DNA of 64,000 nt from Streptomyces venezuelae (GTDB taxonomy: Bacteria > Actinomycetota > Actinomycetes > Streptomycetales > Streptomycetaceae), in NCBI RefSeq assembly GCF_008642375.1, contig NZ_CP029194.1, forward strand, positions 806,001-870,000. Direction: 5' to 3'. The notes beneath the pieces are model-generated. The model searched no databases. It worked only from the letters and a program-made list of their open reading frames with translations, and had not been told where the DNA came from. The translations under genes and the position numbers were made by a program. Shown here one piece after another: positions 24,901 through 34,432 of the stretch (within the stretch, counting starts at the first letter, position 1; every line of letters starts with the position of its first letter).

Positions 24901-27900
24901 GGAACAGCGCCACCTCGAAGGCGAAGAGGGCGGGCTGGGTGTACGCGGTGAGGTCCAGCTCCTCGCCGGCGGCGACGATCTCCCGCAGAGGCCGGTCGAG
25001 GTGCCGGTCGAGAGCCGCGTACACGGTGTCGAGGGCTGCGGCGAACACGGGTTGCGCGGCGCGCAGTTCCTCGCCCATGGCGGCGCGCTGGGCGCCCTGG
25101 CCCGTGAAGAGGAAGGCCGTGCGTCCGGCCCTGGCCGCGCCTCCGGTGACCAGGCCCGTGGCCTGCTCCCCGTGGCCGAGGGCGTCGAGCCCGGCGAGCA
25201 GCTCGTCCCTGGATGAGGTGGTGAGCGCGGCCCTGTGCTCGAAGGCGGTACGGGCGGCGAGCGACCGGCCGAGGTCGGCCACGGTGACGTCCGGCCGGGC
25301 GTCGAGGAAGGTCCGCAGCCGGCCGGCCTGGGCGCGCAGGGCGTCGGCGTCGCGCGCGGAGACGACGACGGGGGCGCGTACGGGCTCGGGGGTGGTGGCG
25401 GAGGGGGAGTCCGCGGTCTCCGGCGCCTGTTCGACCACGACGTGCGCGTTGGTGCCGCTGATGCCGAAGGAGGAGATCGCCGCGCGGCGCGGGCGGCCCG
25501 TCTCGGGCCACTCCCGCTGCTCGGTGAGGAGCTCGACGTCGCCCGCCTCCCAGTCGACACGGGTGGTGGGCCGGTCCACGTGGAGCGTCCTGGGCAGCCG
25601 GCCGTGGCGCATGGCGAGCACCATCTTGATGAGCCCGCCCACGCCCGCGGCGGCCTGCGCGTGGCCGATGTTGGACTTCAGCGAGCCGAGCTGGAGCGGT
25701 GCACCCTCGCCCCGGTCCCGGCCGTACGTGCCGAGGATCGCCTCGGCCTCGATGGGGTCGCCGAGCCGGGTGCCCGTGCCGTGCGCCTCGACGGCGTCGA
25801 TGTCGGCGGGGGTGAGACCGGCGTCGGCCAGGGCCTGCCGGATGACGCGCTGCTGGGACGGGCCGTTGGGGGCGGTGAGGCCGTTGGAGGCGCCGTCCTG
25901 GTTGACGGCGCTGCCCCGGATCACGGCGAGGACGGGGTGGCCGTTGCGCTCGGCGTCCGAGAGCCGCTCGACGACGAGGAGGCCGACGCCCTCGGCCCAG
26001 GAGGTGCCGTCCGCGGAGTCGGCGAACGCCTTGGAGCGGCCGTCGGCGGCGAGGCCGCGCTGGCGCGAGAACTCGACGAACATCCCCGGTGTCGACATGA
26101 CGGTCGCTCCGCCGGCGAGCGCGAGGCTCGACTCGCCCTGCCGCAGCGAACGGACGGCCAGGTGCAGTGCGACGAGGGAGGACGAGCAGGCCGTGTCGAC
26201 GGTGACCGCCGGTCCGGCGAGGCCGAGCTGGTAGGCGATGCGGCCCGACATCACGCTGGGCGTGGTGCCGGTCAGGAGGTGGCCCTCGACGCCCTCGGCA
26301 CCCTCGTGCATGCGGGGGCCGTAGTCCAGGCCGGTGGCTCCGACGAAGACGGCCGTCCGGCTGCCCTTGAGGCCCTCGGGATCGAGTCCGGCGCGCTCGA
26401 CGGCCTCCCACGCCGTCTCCAGGAGCAGCCGCTGCTGCGGGTCCATGCCGAGGGCCTCGCGGGGCGAGATTCCGAAGAAGCCGGCGTCGAACAGGGCGGC
26501 GTCGTGCAGGAATCCGCCCTCGCGGACCGAGCTCTTGCCGCTGCGGTCGGGGTCGGGGTCGAAGAGGTCCTCGTCCCAGCCCCGGTCGGTGGGCAGCCCC
26601 GAGACGGCGTCGCGCCCCTCGGAGACGAGCCGCCACAGGTCTTCGGGGGACGTGACGCCGCCGGGGTAGCGGCAGGCCATGCCGATGATCGCGATGGGCT
26701 CGGCGGTGTCCGCCGGGGTCGCGGGCGGTGCCCCGTCGGCCGCGCCGGTCTCGCCGCTCCCGCCGGTGAGCAGGTCGCCCAGGTGGGCTGCGAGGGCGCG
26801 CGGCGTCGGGTGGTCGAAGAGGAGTCCGCTGGGCAGGCGCAGTCCCGTGTCGTCGGCGAGCGCGTTCCGCAGCTCGACCGACATGAGGGAGTCGAAGCCC
26901 AACTCCTTGAAGCTGAAGTCGAGTTCGACGCGGGTCGGGTCGTCGTACTCGAGGACGGCGGCGACGTGTGCGCGTACGCGCTCGGTCGTCTCGTGGCGGG
27001 CGAGCCGATCGCCGCCGCCCACGCCCTTGCCGCCGTCGGCTCCCGGACCCGCTTCGGTGCCGGTGCCGGTGGTGGCCGGTCGGCCCGCCGTGAGCGGCGC
27101 CGCCGTCCGCGCGGTCCCGTCGAACCAGTGGCGCTCGCGCTGGAAGGCGTACGTCGGCAGGGTCACCCTCACCGTGCCGCCGCTCCCGTGGGCGGCGGTC
27201 CAGTCGACGTCGTGGCCCCGGACGAAGACGGTGGCGAGAGCGGCGAGCAGCGACTGGGGCTCCGGGCGGCCCTTGCGGAGGGCGGAGACCGTCGTGGCGG
27301 CCTCCTGGTCGCGCACGGAGTCCGCCGCCATCGCGGAGCAGACGCCGTCGGGACCGAGCTCCAGGAAGGTGTCGGCGCCCGACTCCTCCAGGGTGCGTAC
27401 GGCGTCGAGGAACCGCACGGGCCTGCGGACCTGGTCCACCCAGTACTCGGGATCGGTCCATTGGCCGGCCGTGACGGGCAGGCCCGTCACCGTGGACACC
27501 ACGTTGACGCGGGGCTCCCGGAAGTCGAGCTCTTCGACGACCCGGCGGAAGTCGTCGAGCATCGGCTCCATGAGCGGCGAGTGGAAGGCGTGCGAGACGC
27601 TGAGCCGCTTCGTCCGGCGGCCCTGTTCGCGGAGGAGCTCGGCGACGTCGAGGACGGCTCGCTCGGCACCCGCGAGGACCACCGCGCGCGGGCCGTTCAC
27701 GGCCGCGAGGGAGAGCTCCCGCTCGCGTCCGGCGAGGTGCGGCAGTACTTCCTGCTCGCTCGCCTCGACCGCGACCATCGCGCCGCCCCCGGGCAGCGCC
27801 TGCATGAGGCGGCCGCGCGCGGCGACGAGGCGTGCGGCGTCGCCGAGCGAGAGGACCCCGGCCACGTGGGCGGCGCTGATCTCGCCGACGGAGTGGCCGG

Positions 27901-29962
27901 CGAGCACGTCGGGCGTGACGCCCCAGGACTCCACGAGGCGGTGGAGGGCGACCTCCACGGCGAAGAGCGCGGGCTGGGTGTGGACGGTCCGGTCGAGGGT
28001 GTCTCCCGCCTCGACCAGTTGGGCGAGGGGCCGGTCGAGGAGGGGGTCCAGCTCGGCGGCGACGGCGTCGAAGGCTGCCGCGAAGGCCGGGTGGGCTGCG
28101 TACAGCTCCCTTCCCATGCCCGTACGTTGGGCACCCTGACCGCTGAACAGGACGGCCAGGCGCCCGGGGGCGGGGGTCCCGGTGACGACAGCGGGCGCGG
28201 GCGTCCCCGCGGCGAGGGCGCCGAGGCCGTCGAGGAGGCGGGCGCGGTCCTGGGCGAGGACGACCGACCGGTGTGTGAAGACCGTACGGGTGGTCACAAG
28301 CGACCGGGCGAGTGCGGCGGGCGCGAGCTCCGGGTCCGCTTCGACGGCCTCGTACAGGCGCCGGGCCTGGGCGCGCAGGGCCTCGCCGCCGCGGCCGGTG
28401 ACGACGAAGGGCAGGGTGGCCCCGTCGCCGGCGGGAGCCGCGGGGGTCTCGCCGGGACCGGGCCGGCGGCGGTCCCGGGCGGGGCCTTCGCTGAGGACGA
28501 CGTGCGCGTTGGTGCCGCCCATGCCGAACGAGCTGACGCCTGCGAGGAGTTCGCGGTCCGGGTGCGGCCACTCCCGCAGTCCGGCGGGCACGTCGAGCCC
28601 GAGGGTGTCGAGCGGGATGTCCGGGTGGGGCGTACGGAAGTTGAGGCTTGCCGGGATGCTGCGCCGGCCGAGCGCGAGGAGCGTCTTGATGAGGCCGACG
28701 ATTCCGGCGGCGCCTTCGAGGTGCCCGACGTTCGTCTTGGCCGAGCCGACGAGCAGGGGTTCGTCCGCCGGGCGCGCCGCGCCGAGGACCGCGCCGAGCG
28801 CGGCCGCCTCGATGGGATCGCCGACGGGGGTTCCGGTGCCGTGGAGTTCGACGTACTGGACGGCGGCCGGGTCCACGGCCGCCTTGCGGTACGCCTCGCG
28901 CAGCACCTGCTCCTGGGCGGTCCTGCTGGGCACGGTGAGACCCGGGGTGGCGCCGTCGTTGTTCACGGCGCTGGCGCGGATGACGCCGTGGACACGGTCG
29001 CCGTCGGCGATTGCGAGGGCGAGGGGCTTGAGGACGACGACTCCGCCGCCCTCGCCCCGGACGAACCCGTTGGCCCGCGCGTCGAAGGTGTAGGCGGTGC
29101 CGTCCGGGGACAGGCCGCCGAAACGCTCCTCGGTGACGGCGCTCTCCGCGAGGATGTTGAGGTTCACGCCGGCGACGAGCGCCGTCGTGGACTCGCCCGC
29201 CCGCAGGGATTCGCAGGCGAGGTGCACGGCGACGAGCGAGGACGACTGCGCGGCGTCGACGGTGAGGCTGGGGCCGTGCAGGCCGAGGTGGTACGAGACG
29301 CGGTTGGCGATGACGCCCCGGTTCACGCCCGCCATGGTGTGCTGGGTGATGGCCTGCTCGCCGTGCTGGTAGAGGAGGCTCGCGTAGTCGTCCCTGAGGG
29401 TGCCGACGAAGACGGCGGTGCGGCTTCCGGCGAGGGTGCCGGGGACGATTCCGGCGTCCTCCAGTGCCTCCCAGGCGAGTTCGAGGACCAGTCGCTGCTG
29501 CGGGTCCATGGCGGCGGCCTCGCGGGGCGAGATCCCGAAGAAGGCCGCGTCGAAGAGGTCGAGGGAGTCGAGGAAGCCGCCCCGGCGGACACCGGCCCCG
29601 TCCGCACCCGTGGTCTCCGGCAGCGGCGCGCCCGTCTCCGGCCCCGCTCCCTCCTCGCCCTCCGCGCGCCCTGCTCCCTCCTCATCCTCCGCGCGCCCTG
29701 TTCCCTCTGCGCGCCCTGCCCCCACCGCTCCCCCGAGCGCCGACTCCCACCGGCCTGAGGGCACGTCGGTGACGGCGCTCTCGCCGTTCCGCAGCAGCTC
29801 CCAGAAGGCGGCCGGGTTCGCGGCTCTCGGCAGGCGGCAGGACATGCCGACGACGGCGATGGCCTCGTTCATCGGACGGGTCGCCTCGCCGGACGGGCGG
29901 GCCTCGTCGGCCGTCGCGGGAATCCCGTCGTTCGTCGTCACGCCTGGCCGCCTCTTCGTCAC
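15926..29962 (-). CDS. Type I PKS A: KSQ loading module plus extension modules 1 and 2
   Basis: Starts the polyketide chain. The first KS has DAAQSSS with Gln at the cysteine position (codon 29246-29248, residue 239). This KSQ form decarboxylates a malonyl starter to acetyl. The loading AT has GHSVG and HAFH (malonyl type), followed by an ACP near 26.9 kb. Module 1 (about 26.7-21.4 kb) is KS-AT(HAFH)-DH-KR-ACP and module 2 (about 21.3-16.2 kb) has the same order. Both KSs have DTACSSS, both DHs keep HxxxGxxxxP and the LLDAALH aspartate, and the KRs carry VDD and SDD at the LDD position. There is no ER, so each module should add one double bond. The C-terminus has a docking helix region and the acidic tail [14 protein letters not shown] 29962 is preferred because of a GGGGGA ribosome site. 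GTG 29941 is possible. An in-frame ATG at 30127 would add AT-richer non-PKS sequence. Confidence 0.93.
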   Translation of the reverse strand: MTKRRPGVTTNDGIPATADEARPSGEATRPMNEAIAVVGMSCRLPRAANPAAFWELLRNGESAVTDVPSGRWESALGGAVGAGRAEGTGRAEDEEGAGRAEGEEGAGPETGAPLPETTGADGAGVRRGGFLDSLDLFDAAFFGISPREAAAMDPQQRLVLELAWEALEDAGIVPGTLAGSRTAVFVGTLRDDYASLLYQHGEQAITQHTMAGVNRGVIANRVSYHLGLHGPSLTVDAAQSSSLVAVHLACESLRAGESTTALVAGVNLNILAESAVTEERFGGLSPDGTAYTFDARANGFVRGEGGGVVVLKPLALAIADGDRVHGVIRASAVNNDGATPGLTVPSRTAQEQVLREAYRKAAVDPAAVQYVELHGTGTPVGDPIEAAALGAVLGAARPADEPLLVGSAKTNVGHLEGAAGIVGLIKTLLALGRRSIPASLNFRTPHPDIPLDTLGLDVPAGLREWPHPDRELLAGVSSFGMGGTNAHVVLSEGPARDRRRPGPGETPAAPAGDGATLPFVVTGRGGEALRAQARRLYEAVEADPELAPAALARSLVTTRTVFTHRSVVLAQDRARLLDGLGALAAGTPAPAVVTGTPAPGRLAVLFSGQGAQRTGMGRELYAAHPAFAAAFDAVAAELDPLLDRPLAQLVEAGDTLDRTVHTQPALFAVEVALHRLVESWGVTPDVLAGHSVGEISAAHVAGVLSLGDAARLVAARGRLMQALPGGGAMVAVEASEQEVLPHLAGRERELSLAAVNGPRAVVLAGAERAVLDVAELLREQGRRTKRLSVSHAFHSPLMEPMLDDFRRVVEELDFREPRVNVVSTVTGLPVTAGQWTDPEYWVDQVRRPVRFLDAVRTLEESGADTFLELGPDGVCSAMAADSVRDQEAATTVSALRKGRPEPQSLLAALATVFVRGHDVDWTAAHGSGGTVRVTLPTYAFQRERHWFDGTARTAAPLTAGRPATTGTGTEAGPGADGGKGVGGGDRLARHETTERVRAHVAAVLEYDDPTRVELDFSFKELGFDSLMSVELRNALADDTGLRLPSGLLFDHPTPRALAAHLGDLLTGGSGETGAADGAPPATPADTAEPIAIIGMACRYPGGVTSPEDLWRLVSEGRDAVSGLPTDRGWDEDLFDPDPDRSGKSSVREGGFLHDAALFDAGFFGISPREALGMDPQQRLLLETAWEAVERAGLDPEGLKGSRTAVFVGATGLDYGPRMHEGAEGVEGHLLTGTTPSVMSGRIAYQLGLAGPAVTVDTACSSSLVALHLAVRSLRQGESSLALAGGATVMSTPGMFVEFSRQRGLAADGRSKAFADSADGTSWAEGVGLLVVERLSDAERNGHPVLAVIRGSAVNQDGASNGLTAPNGPSQQRVIRQALADAGLTPADIDAVEAHGTGTRLGDPIEAEAILGTYGRDRGEGAPLQLGSLKSNIGHAQAAAGVGGLIKMVLAMRHGRLPRTLHVDRPTTRVDWEAGDVELLTEQREWPETGRPRRAAISSFGISGTNAHVVVEQAPETADSPSATTPEPVRAPVVVSARDADALRAQAGRLRTFLDARPDVTVADLGRSLAARTAFEHRAALTTSSRDELLAGLDALGHGEQATGLVTGGAARAGRTAFLFTGQGAQRAAMGEELRAAQPVFAAALDTVYAALDRHLDRPLREIVAAGEELDLTAYTQPALFAFEVALFRLLEHHGLAPDLLTGHSVGEIAAAHVAGVLSLDDAARLVTARGRLMQSARDGGAMIAVQAAEAEVVESLKGYEGRVAVAAVNGPAAVVVSGDADAAEEIRADWAGRGRRTRRLRVSHAFHSPHMDDVLDEFLGVTEDLTFEEPRIPVVSTVTGTLVTSGELTSPAYWVDQIRRPVRFLDAVRTLAAQDATVLVEIGPDAVLTALAEDALAQPEDSGHALGAPDARDVTVVPLLRAGRPEAETLAAGLATAHVHGAPLDRASFFPDGRRTELPTYAFRRAHYWLTPEARTDARALGFDPARHPLLTTTVEVAGGDGVLLTGRLSLAEQPWLADHVVDGAVLLPATAFLELALAAGDHVGAARVEELTLEAPLVLPERGAVRIQVGVSGDAESPAGRTFGVYSSPDSDGAATGDDAPREWTRHVSGVLGEGDQATETDHPLTAGDGSAAWPPATATATPLDGVYDRLAELGYGYGPAFQGLTGLWRDGADTLAEIRLPAAQHESAGLFGVHPALLDAALHPIVLGSSAGADADAVATDRIRLPFAWAGVTLHAEGATTLRVRITPTGPDTVTLRLTDTTGAPVATVESLTLRAVEKDRLGTTAGRVDDALFTVAWTETGTPEPAGRGAVEVEDLADLGGLGDLVELAATDVVLRADRWAHDGDPSAAAHAAVRRALGIVREFLSEPLFDGSRLVCVTRGAVAALPGEDVTSLATAPLWGLVRSAQSENPGRLVLLDLGEAEAEAEADADAEGGRGREGEGEGEGAEVLIRAAAAGDEPQLAVRDGRLLAPRLARARTAAPSGEDTAGGVDRFGPDGTVLVTGGTGGLGALVARHLVARHGVRRLMLVSRRGADAPGAAELGADLTGLGAEVAFAAADVADREGLAQVIAAVPADRPLTAVVHTAGVVDDATVEALTPERLDAVLRPKVDAAWHLHDLTKDLRLDAFVLFSSVSGIVGTAGQANYAAANTALDALAAHRAATGLAATSLAWGLWDGAYGMGGTLGAGDLARWSRAGIDPLTPEQGLALFDAAVSRDDALLVPAGLRPTAHRGTDGQPPALWRGLVRARPRRAARTAAESADTSGGWLSGLAAQSPEERHSTAVALVTGVVADVLGHADSAAVGAERSFKDLGFDSLAGVELRNRLNAATGLRLPATTVFDHPSPAALAAHLLSQVPGLKEEAAANTVAAERMASVRDVATDDDPIAIVGMACRYPGGVSSPQDLWRLVAEGTDAISEFPVNRGWDLESLYDPDPEKIGTSYVRQGGFLHEADLFDADFFGMSPREATATDPQQRLLLETAWESFESAGIDPATLRGTNTGVFTGAMYDDYASRLAATPAEFEGFVLAGTLSSVVSGRLSYTYGLEGPAVTVDTACSSSLVALHLAANALRRGECDLALAGGVTVMAGPHVFVEFSRQRGLSEDGRCRSFGAAAGGTGWAEGVGLLLVERLSDAERNGHRVLAVLRGSAVNQDGASNGLTAPNGPAQERVIRQALANAGLSASDVDAVEAHGTGTRLGDPIEAQALLATYGQDRSDEQPLYLGSLKSNIGHAQAAAGVGGVIKMIESMRHGVLPRTLHADEPSPHVDWEAGAVSLLTEEREWPEAGRPRRAAVSSFGISGTNAHVIIEQAPQPVPADEGDDEGVVTPASGVALPWILSGHDERAVSAQAERLHAYAIEHPEASAADIGLSLATERSLLDHRAAVVGTDRDELLSALGELARGEDSSGVVRGGATATGRTAVLLTGQGSQRQGMGRELYDRSPVFAASFDAICAQLDGQLPRPLKDVLFAPEGSEDAALIDRTVFTQAALFAVETSLFRLFEAHGLVPDYLIGHSIGEVTAAHLAGVLDLADACVLVAHRGRLMQSARAGGAMAAVQASEDEVREALATFDDAVAVAGVNGPNATVVSGDEDAVERLVARWREQGRRTKRLPVSHAFHSPHMDGIVDEFVTAVSGLTFRSPTIPVVSNVTGTLATVDQLTSPAYWARHIREAVRFADGVRYLEGEGVTEWLELGPDGVLVALVEDCLAKEAGSLASALRKGASEPHTVGAAMARAVLRGSGPDWAAVFPGARRVDLPTYAFQHRRYWLEGPAEAPGDATALGLAAADHPLLGAEVAVADRDGYLFTGHLSTRTHPWLAAHAVAGSVLVPGTGLLELALTAGEQVGAGHVEELLLSAPLVLPERGGVQVQVVVGGAEESSGRRGVEVYGRLEGEGSWVLHASGSVVPRVVEWGAGGGLTVWPPAGAIEVELEGVYGRLAARGYEYGDAFQGLRRLWKGEGELFAEVALEEGLRADAGLYAVHPALLDAALHSLLPGVVTAEGPSWLPFSWSGVDVQATGASVLRVRLALTNPDPDSLVASLTLADGLGGPVGSVDALVLRPLSREALRAAGSSRDGLFRVEWRPVPATAGAGEAADEADTVLLVLDPGTAAGSGPAEAARGAVTGVLTKVQEFLADGERAGSRLVVVTQGAVGVEGRGVSDLVHAGVWGLVRSVQAEHPGRVVLADVEDEADVALVLASGEDQAAVRGGRVLVPRLVRADVKPAEEPLDWGRGTVLVTGATGTLGSLAARHVVTRHGARRLVLVSRRGGEAPGAAELAEELAAEGAEVVFAAVDVADRAALAEVIAAIPAGSPLAAVVHTAGVSDDATVEALTHERLDAVLRPKVDAVWNLHELTKDVSLDAFVVYSSLAGLLGTAGQANYAAGNTFLDALMEHRRASGLAGVSLAWGLWAESSALSGHLGEADLKRLARSGLLPLESQDAMELFDAATSPGAADAVFAVTRMDTAALRAQGSESLSAILRGLVPPAPRRAAAGTAPASGAPALPERLAGLGRAERERILTDLVREQVAGVLGHTDQGAVEAERAFQELGFDSLTAVELRNRLNTATGLRLPTTLVFDHPSPAALATHLLDLLSHDEIAPEEPVLTELARLKAAIGAVATDGAAHGRITARLRELLDVADAAAGAPEAGAQAEDEGRDRDLTTASDEELFALFDDLE
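16435..16930 (-). repeat. KR-coding block shared by PKS A module 2 and PKS B module 3 (copy in PKS A)
   Basis: Partner of 10828-11323. This copy keeps one uninterrupted reading frame, so it serves as the reference for locating frameshift 2. Confidence 0.85.
17981..18388 (-). repeat. DH-coding block shared by PKS A module 2 and PKS B module 3 (copy in PKS A)
   Basis: Partner of 12361-12767. This copy is in frame throughout and shows the expected [12 protein letters not shown] reading. Confidence 0.8.
22617..22697 (-). repeat. Hexanucleotide repeat in PKS A encoding an acidic Glu/Ala/Asp/Gly run
   Basis: Runs of cgccct-like and ggcttc-like hexamers lie between DH and KR of module 1 and encode an [15 protein letters not shown] linker. 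They keep the frame and probably form a flexible interdomain segment. Confidence 0.75.
29647..29720 (-). repeat. Tandem repeat in the PKS A loading KS
   Basis: Imperfect in-frame repeats rich in ccctcc and gcgcgccctg encode a [17 protein letters not shown] insertion near the N-terminus of the KSQ domain. Such an acidic insertion is not part of the usual KS core. Confidence 0.7.
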
Positions 29963-30237
29963 TGAATCCCCCAACGGACTTTCCCAACTGCTGCCGCTTT
30001 TCCGCCCCCGCGGATCGGCACGGGTTTTGTTGACGTCAACGACCATACAGATGTGCGGAATAGGTTCTGCAAATGCTTGGTAACTCGGCTCGGACCTGGG
30101 GAAGCCACTCACCGCCGAGTCACTCATGGGCGGTCGATTACCCCTCGCTGAACCCCTCGTGAGGTCACCGGAGATAGCCTTCGAGCGCCAGTGGAATTAG
30201 CCGTGCACTTCACATGGAAAGCGGGCACGAATTCGCT
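29963..30237 (+). promoter_or_regulatory. Divergent promoter region between PKS A and the NTF2-like gene, with a 12-bp palindrome
   Basis: This 275-bp gap is clearly less GC-rich than the genes on either side and must hold the start signals of the PKS operon. A perfect palindrome, GTTGACGTCAAC, lies at 30029-30040 and could be an operator. A direct repeat ACCCCTCG occurs at 30140 and 30152. I could not pick a convincing -10 box on either strand. Confidence 0.5.
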
Positions 30238-30630
30238 ATGACGAGCATTGTCGACAACTTCGCTCTCACCGACGACGCGACCAAGCAGACCGAGCTCTAC
30301 GTCCGGGCCTTCAACTCGGGCGACCCTGATCTCGTCAATCTGCTCTACACGGAGACGGCGGTCTCCGCCTGGGAGGCGGACAAGCCGCTCACCGGCCGGG
30401 CGCGGAAGGACGCGCTCGCGGAGTTCCTCTCCCTCGGCCCGAAGATGACGGCCACCCTCCGCCACTCCTACGTGGCCGGCGACGCCGCGCTCCTGGTCGT
30501 GGACTGGCGGATAGACGTCACGGGCGCCGACGGCGTCGCGGAGGTCCACGAGGGCGTGGGCAACGACGTCCTGCGGCTCGGCGCGGACGGCAAGTGGCGC
30601 TTCGCCATCGACTACCCGAACGGCAGCTGA
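30238..30630 (+). CDS. NTF2-like (SnoaL/ketosteroid-isomerase fold) protein
   Basis: A 130-residue cytosolic protein with the alpha+beta barrel pattern of the SnoaL-like/NTF2 superfamily: an N-terminal helix (TELYVRAFNSGD), the strand LYTETAVSAW, and paired strands around ALLVVDWRIDV and KWRFAIDYPN. Family members include polyketide cyclases, isomerases and small oxygenases, so the fold does not fix the reaction. It is divergent from PKS A and followed by a strong terminator, so it is probably transcribed alone from the shared promoter region. A role in double-bond isomerisation or ring closure of the released chain would fit the context but is inference. ATG 30238 was chosen; ATG 30214 would add eight residues. 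Confidence 0.82.
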   Translation: MTSIVDNFALTDDATKQTELYVRAFNSGDPDLVNLLYTETAVSAWEADKPLTGRARKDALAEFLSLGPKMTATLRHSYVAGDAALLVVDWRIDVTGADGVAEVHEGVGNDVLRLGADGKWRFAIDYPNGS

Positions 30631-30641
30631 CAGCGCAAAAG

Positions 30642-30687
30642 GAACAGGGGCCCTGCTTCCGGTCGACCGGAAGCAGGGCCCCTGTTC
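30642..30687 (+). terminator. Perfect 46-bp palindrome, bidirectional terminator
   Basis: Two 23-nt arms pair perfectly around ggtcgacc between the convergent NTF2-like and thioesterase genes. The symmetry suits termination in both directions. Confidence 0.9.
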
Positions 30688-30711
30688 TACGTGCCGCGTT
30701 CTTTCGTGCCG

Positions 30712-31464
30712 TCAGACGCGCACGCCGAGCGCGGCGGTGATCACGTCGCCGATCTCCTCCGTGCGGCCGTCGAGGTAGAAGTGGCCGCCGGGGAAGACCC
30801 GCAGATCGGTGTCCGCGTCGGTGAATCCGCTCCAGGCCGCCACCTTGTCGACGGGGGCCACGGGGTCCTCGTCGCCGACGAGCACCGTGATCGGGCAGTC
30901 CAGCGGCGGGCCCGGCTCCCAGGCGTACGAGCCGATGGCCCGGTAGTCGGCGCGGAGGGCCGGCAGGGCCATCTCCATCAGCTCCGGGTCGTCCAGGACG
31001 CCGACGCCCGTGCCCCCGAGCATCCGGATCGCCGCGATCACGTCGGCGTCGCTCGTCATCCGGTCGGCGGCCTGGGGCCGGGGCTCCGGCGCGGCCCGCC
31101 CGGAGAGGAACAGCCGCAGGGGGCCGGGCGCCGAGCGTGCGGCGAGCGTGCGCGCCGTCTCGTAGGCGACGGCCGCGCCCATGCTGTGCCCGAAGAAGGC
31201 GTACGGCCGGCCGTCCGCCGGGCCCAGGGCGTCCGCGACGAGTTCGGCGAGCCGGGTGACGGACTCGACCGGTCGCTCACGGTGCCGGTCCTGCCGCCCC
31301 GGGTACTGCACGGCCAGCACGTCGACGGCGGGGCTCAGGAGGCGGGAGAGCTGCACGTAGGAGGTGGCGGCGCCGCCCGCGTGCGGGAAACAGACCAGCC
31401 GGACCCCTCCCTCCGGTTCCTTCTGCCCCACCCCACCGAATCGCCGAAGCCACGCGATGTCCAT
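30712..31464 (-). CDS. Type II thioesterase
   Basis: A 250-residue alpha/beta hydrolase of the stand-alone thioesterase II family, which removes stalled or wrongly primed acyl groups from PKS and NRPS carrier domains. The triad is visible: Ser94 in GHSMG, Asp200 in GDEDP and His228 in GGHFYL. The N-terminal VCFPHAGG loop is also typical. ATG 31464 has a GGAGGGGG ribosome site. A further in-frame ATG upstream (31524) would add 20 residues not expected in the family. It is probably co-transcribed with the gene at 31603-32196, although a hairpin lies between them. It is the likely editing enzyme for PKS A-C. Confidence 0.93.
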   Translation of the reverse strand: MDIAWLRRFGGVGQKEPEGGVRLVCFPHAGGAATSYVQLSRLLSPAVDVLAVQYPGRQDRHRERPVESVTRLAELVADALGPADGRPYAFFGHSMGAAVAYETARTLAARSAPGPLRLFLSGRAAPEPRPQAADRMTSDADVIAAIRMLGGTGVGVLDDPELMEMALPALRADYRAIGSYAWEPGPPLDCPITVLVGDEDPVAPVDKVAAWSGFTDADTDLRVFPGGHFYLDGRTEEIGDVITAALGVRV

Positions 31465-31565
31465 CGCTTCCCCCTCCTGTTCTCGCTCGCCCTCGCACGG
31501 GCTCCCGTACGGATGTACGTCCATGACTCTGCCGTACTCCTGCCGCTCCCGTACGCCGTACGGAA

Positions 31566-31591
31566 GGGCCGGCCGACGCCGCGGCCGGCCC
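31566..31591 (-). terminator. GC-rich hairpin between the DinB-fold gene and the thioesterase
   Basis: Arms of 9 nt (31566-31574 and 31583-31591) flank an 8-nt loop directly after the upstream stop codon. There is no T-tract. It may be an attenuator or partial terminator. Confidence 0.5.
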
Positions 31592-31602
31592 CGGCGGTGC
31601 GG

Positions 31603-32196
31603 TCAGCGGACGGTGCCGTCCCAGCCGCCCCAGTCGCGACGCCGCGGCAGCCCGGGGAGGTCGATCCGGCCCGTGCACCAGAGCAGGGTCTCGGCCGGGG
31701 CGTGCCCGGTCGGGGCGTTCGGGAAGAGGCGCTCGACGACGGGCGCGCAGAGGTCGTCCGACGGCAGCCAGTCGAGGCCCATCGCCTCGGTCACGTCGTA
31801 GGTGTGGACGACGATCTCGAGGACGCCCATGGCGGCGAAGCCGGGGCCGTCGGAGGTGCCCCAGGGGTGGAAGGCGCGGACCTGCGGGTCGGCCTCGCGC
31901 ACGGCCGAGGCGAGGATGGTGGCGCAGATGCGGACGCCTTCGAGGCAGACGGGGATCGGGGACTGCCCGTTGAATCCGGCGAGCATGCCGGTGAAGCGGT
32001 CGGACGGCTGGGCGATGAGGAGCGCCGAATAGCCGATGAGGCCGAGGGCCGTGTGGTCGAGGACTTCGCGACAGGACCAGTCGCTGTCCCGGGCTTTGAC
32101 GGACCAGTCCTGATCGGCGGCCTTCTGCAGAATGTCGGTGCAGTCGGTGGCGGCGGTAACTACGCGGTCGGGCCAGGAGATAGACATGCGAGTCAT
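31603..32196 (-). CDS. DinB / mycothiol-dependent maleylpyruvate isomerase-fold protein
   Basis: A 197-residue protein. Its N-terminal four-helix region (DRVVTAATDCTDILQKAADQ, then DWSCREVLDHTALGLIGYSA) matches the maleylpyruvate isomerase N-terminal/DinB family of actinomycetes. Members use mycothiol as cofactor in isomerisations or conjugations and bind a metal through histidines such as the one in VLDH. The second half contains EIVVHTYDVTEAMGLD, also typical. The substrate is unknown. In this cluster a cis/trans isomerisation or thiol adduct step could be relevant, but nothing in the sequence proves it. ATG 32196 or ATG 32187 could be the start; neither has a strong ribosome site. It diverges from the flavin monooxygenase gene across a 211-bp gap. 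Confidence 0.82.
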   Translation of the reverse strand: MTRMSISWPDRVVTAATDCTDILQKAADQDWSVKARDSDWSCREVLDHTALGLIGYSALLIAQPSDRFTGMLAGFNGQSPIPVCLEGVRICATILASAVREADPQVRAFHPWGTSDGPGFAAMGVLEIVVHTYDVTEAMGLDWLPSDDLCAPVVERLFPNAPTGHAPAETLLWCTGRIDLPGLPRRRDWGGWDGTVR

Positions 32197-32407
32197 GCTG
32201 CCACAGGTGTCCGCGGGTCCCGGAGAATCGATGGGCGACAGGGGCCGCTTTCGTCCACTGCCCGCGAATCGCCCGGTAATTGACCGGTAATCGGGAATTC
32301 CGGAGCACCCCGGTGACCACCTCGTGACCGCGATCCGATCGGCCGGGGAACGGCCCGCCGTACGCTCGACGCCGGAACGAGACGATCGAGCAGGGAGTTT
32401 GCATCTC

Positions 32408-33577
32408 ATGAACGCTGAACTCGAATCCGTACTGGAATCCGTCCGGAGCATCGTGCCGAGGCTCAGGGAGAACGGTATCGAGTCGGAGAACCGAGGCTGG
32501 ATTCTCGACGAGAACATCGAGCTCCTCGAGAAGGCGGGAGTCTTCCGGATAGCCGTCCCGAAGCGCTTCGGGGGCCTGGACTTCGACCTGGCCGACCAGT
32601 CCAAGGTGATCGCCGAGGTGGCGCGCGGCTGCCCCTCGACGGGCTGGGTGACGTTCGTCTGGGCGACCAGCGCGTGGTCGGCCACGCTCTACCCCGACCG
32701 GGCGCAGGAGGAGCTCTTCACCGATGGTTCCGTCCGGATCTCCAGCGCCTTCGCGCCGACCGGCAAGCTGACGCCCGTCGAGGGCGGTTACCGGATGACC
32801 GGCAGCTGGCGGTTCAACTCCGGCTGCCGGGGCGCCCAGTGGAACTTCGCCTCGGCGATGCTGGAGCACGCGGACGGCTCCCTCGAAGAGGTCATGGCGC
32901 TGCTGCCGATGTCCGACATGACGGTGGTCGACGACTGGCAGGTGTCGGCCGGCTCCGGCACGGGCAGTGCGACCTCCTCGGCCGACGACGTGTTCGTCCC
33001 CGGCTACCGGGTCGGGCGCTTCGAGGAGCTGCTGTTCAGCACGACCGGTGACCGCTCCAACGGCGGTGCGGACGGGCGCGAGTACGGCTTCGTGAGCGAG
33101 GTGATGGCCGCGGCCGCCGCGGTCTTCATCGGCATCGCCAAGGGTGCGTACGACCTGTTCCTCGAGCGGCTCCCTGGGCGCGGCATCACGTACACCTCGT
33201 GGACGGACCAGACCCAGCACCCGCTCACCCAGATCCAGGTGGCGACGGCCGCCAACAAGATCACGGCCTCGGAGGCCCTGGCCGGTGTGTGGCTGGAGCT
33301 GATGCAGCGGCGGGCCGACGCGGGTGAGCAGCTGTCGCTGGAGGAGAAGGCCGTCGTGCGCGGTCAGACCGCTTTCGCGGCGCAGCTCGCGAAGGAGGCC
33401 GTCGAGGTGCTGTTCAACGCGAGCGGCGGGTCGGTGATCCAGCGGAGCGTTCCGCTGCAGCGCTTCCACCGTGACATCCAGGGCTTCTCCCTGCACGCGC
33501 TGGCGCAGCTGCACGGCAACCTGGAGGTGCAGGGCCGGGCGCTGCTCGGTCTCGACCCGGAGACCCCCTTCCTGTAG
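32408..33577 (+). CDS. Acyl-CoA-dehydrogenase-fold flavin-dependent monooxygenase (oxygenase component)
   Basis: A 389-residue protein of the HsaA/HpaB-C2-like group: an acyl-CoA dehydrogenase fold that uses reduced flavin and oxygen for hydroxylation or epoxidation. Visible features are the N-terminal helix ending ENIELLEKAGVFRIAVPKRFGG, the central beta domain around GYRMTGSWRFNSGCRGA, and the C-terminal helical bundle with FNASGGSVIQRSVPLQRFHRD. Such enzymes need a separate flavin reductase, which is encoded convergently at 33715-34239. It probably acts on the released or cyclised alkaloid; the site is unknown. ATG 32408 has an AGGGAG ribosome site. Two strong terminators follow. A true acyl-CoA dehydrogenase is less likely given the paired reductase. 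Confidence 0.9.
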   Translation: MNAELESVLESVRSIVPRLRENGIESENRGWILDENIELLEKAGVFRIAVPKRFGGLDFDLADQSKVIAEVARGCPSTGWVTFVWATSAWSATLYPDRAQEELFTDGSVRISSAFAPTGKLTPVEGGYRMTGSWRFNSGCRGAQWNFASAMLEHADGSLEEVMALLPMSDMTVVDDWQVSAGSGTGSATSSADDVFVPGYRVGRFEELLFSTTGDRSNGGADGREYGFVSEVMAAAAAVFIGIAKGAYDLFLERLPGRGITYTSWTDQTQHPLTQIQVATAANKITASEALAGVWLELMQRRADAGEQLSLEEKAVVRGQTAFAAQLAKEAVEVLFNASGGSVIQRSVPLQRFHRDIQGFSLHALAQLHGNLEVQGRALLGLDPETPFL

Positions 33578-33589
33578 GGAGGGGAGGAC

Positions 33590-33621
33590 GTGGACCCGGG
33601 GCGGGGAGGCCCCGGGTCCAC
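33590..33621 (+). terminator. Terminator hairpin downstream of the flavin monooxygenase
   Basis: Perfect 12-bp arms (33590-33601 and 33610-33621) with an 8-nt loop, starting 13 bp after the stop codon. Confidence 0.85.
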
Positions 33622-33648
33622 CTGTGTCGACGCCTTCGCACACGTCGA

Positions 33649-33692
33649 CGCCGATGATCCCGGCGGCCGGACGGCCGCCGGGATCATCGGCG
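33649..33692 (-). terminator. Second terminator, perfect 20-bp stem
   Basis: Arms 33649-33668 and 33673-33692 pair perfectly with a 4-nt loop, just beyond the flavin reductase stop. With the preceding hairpin it separates two convergent genes. Confidence 0.9.
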
Positions 33693-33714
33693 TGAGGGGT
33701 TCTGTGGTGGTGTC

Positions 33715-34239
33715 TCAGTGGCCGGTGGTGGCGCCGGTCCGCCGGAAGCGGCCTTCGTGGAAGAGGAGTCCGTCGCCCGCGGCGCCGTTCACCGCGCCGA
33801 CCACCTCGCCGAGGAAGACGGTGTGGTCGCCGACCTCGTGCGCGGCGGTGACCTCGCACTCCAGCCAGGCGAGGGCTCCGGACAGCAGGGGCGCCCCGGT
33901 GCCGGGGCCGGGCAGCCAGTCGATCCGCTCGAACTGGGATGGTCCGAGCGGGCGCTTCTTGTCGGCGAAGTACCGCGTGGTCTCCTCCTGTTCGGCGCTC
34001 ATGACGGAGACGCCGAAGCGTCCGGCGCGGGTGAGGGCGGAGTGCATGACGGCGTTGTGGCCGATGCAGCAGAGCACGGTCGGCGGTTCGAGCGAGACGG
34101 AGGTGAAGGCGTTGGCCGTCATGCCGTGGGGGTTCTCGCCGCCGACGGTGAGGACGACGACGCCGGTGGCGAAGCGGGACATGACCTCGCGCAGCGACGC
34201 GGGGGTCACCTCGGTGGCGACGGGCTGTACGGGGGACAT
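33715..34239 (-). CDS. Flavin reductase (HpaC/HsaB-like)
   Basis: A 174-residue flavin-reductase-domain protein that supplies reduced FMN or FAD to the monooxygenase at 32408. Diagnostic stretches are FATGVVVLTVGGENPHGMTANAF near residue 24, SLEPPTVLCCIG, and GDHTVFLGEVV near the C-terminus. The length is usual for the family. ATG 34239 lies one base after the stop of the 63-aa ORF upstream, and its GGAGGT ribosome site sits inside that ORF, so the two are translationally coupled. It ends at the tandem terminators. Confidence 0.93.
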   Translation of the reverse strand: MSPVQPVATEVTPASLREVMSRFATGVVVLTVGGENPHGMTANAFTSVSLEPPTVLCCIGHNAVMHSALTRAGRFGVSVMSAEQEETTRYFADKKRPLGPSQFERIDWLPGPGTGAPLLSGALAWLECEVTAAHEVGDHTVFLGEVVGAVNGAAGDGLLFHEGRFRRTGATTGH

Positions 34240-34240
34240 C

Positions 34241-34432
34241 TCAGACCTCCGCCGTGCGGGCCGCGGCGGAGGACCACGCGCGGGAGCCCTCGCCGACCGG
34301 GATGCGGGCGAATATCAGCTCCAGGCAGTCGGCGGCGGAGAGCCGGCCGACGGATTCCCCGTCGTCCACGCCGCGCCACCAAGCGGAGCGGTCCGGGCCG
34401 GGAATCCCCGTCGCTTCGGTAGAGAAACTCAT
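34241..34432 (-). CDS. Small 63-residue protein of unknown function, coupled to flavin reductase
   Basis: Unrecognised. ATG 34432 has an AGAGG ribosome site. The stop (34241-34243) is one base from the flavin reductase start, whose GGAGGT site lies within this ORF. The protein begins MSFSTEATGIPG and contains a predicted helix, RLSAADCLELIFARIPVG, with one cysteine. It has no membrane segment or signal peptide. It is the first gene of a two-gene transcript divergent from the aminotransferase. The strict coupling argues that it is translated, either as a functional partner or as a leader that sets reductase expression. Confidence 0.7.
   Translation of the reverse strand: MSFSTEATGIPGPDRSAWWRGVDDGESVGRLSAADCLELIFARIPVGEGSRAWSSAAARTAEV

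Noticed and set aside
29963..30127. An N-terminal extension of PKS A starting at ATG 30127
   Set aside because: The added 55 residues do not look like a docking or KS segment and lie in AT-richer promoter-like DNA. GTG 29962 has a better ribosome site.
30652..30678. The 46-bp palindrome as a recombination or attachment site
   Set aside because: It sits between two convergent gene ends with no integrase or direct repeats nearby, so a bidirectional terminator is the simpler explanation.
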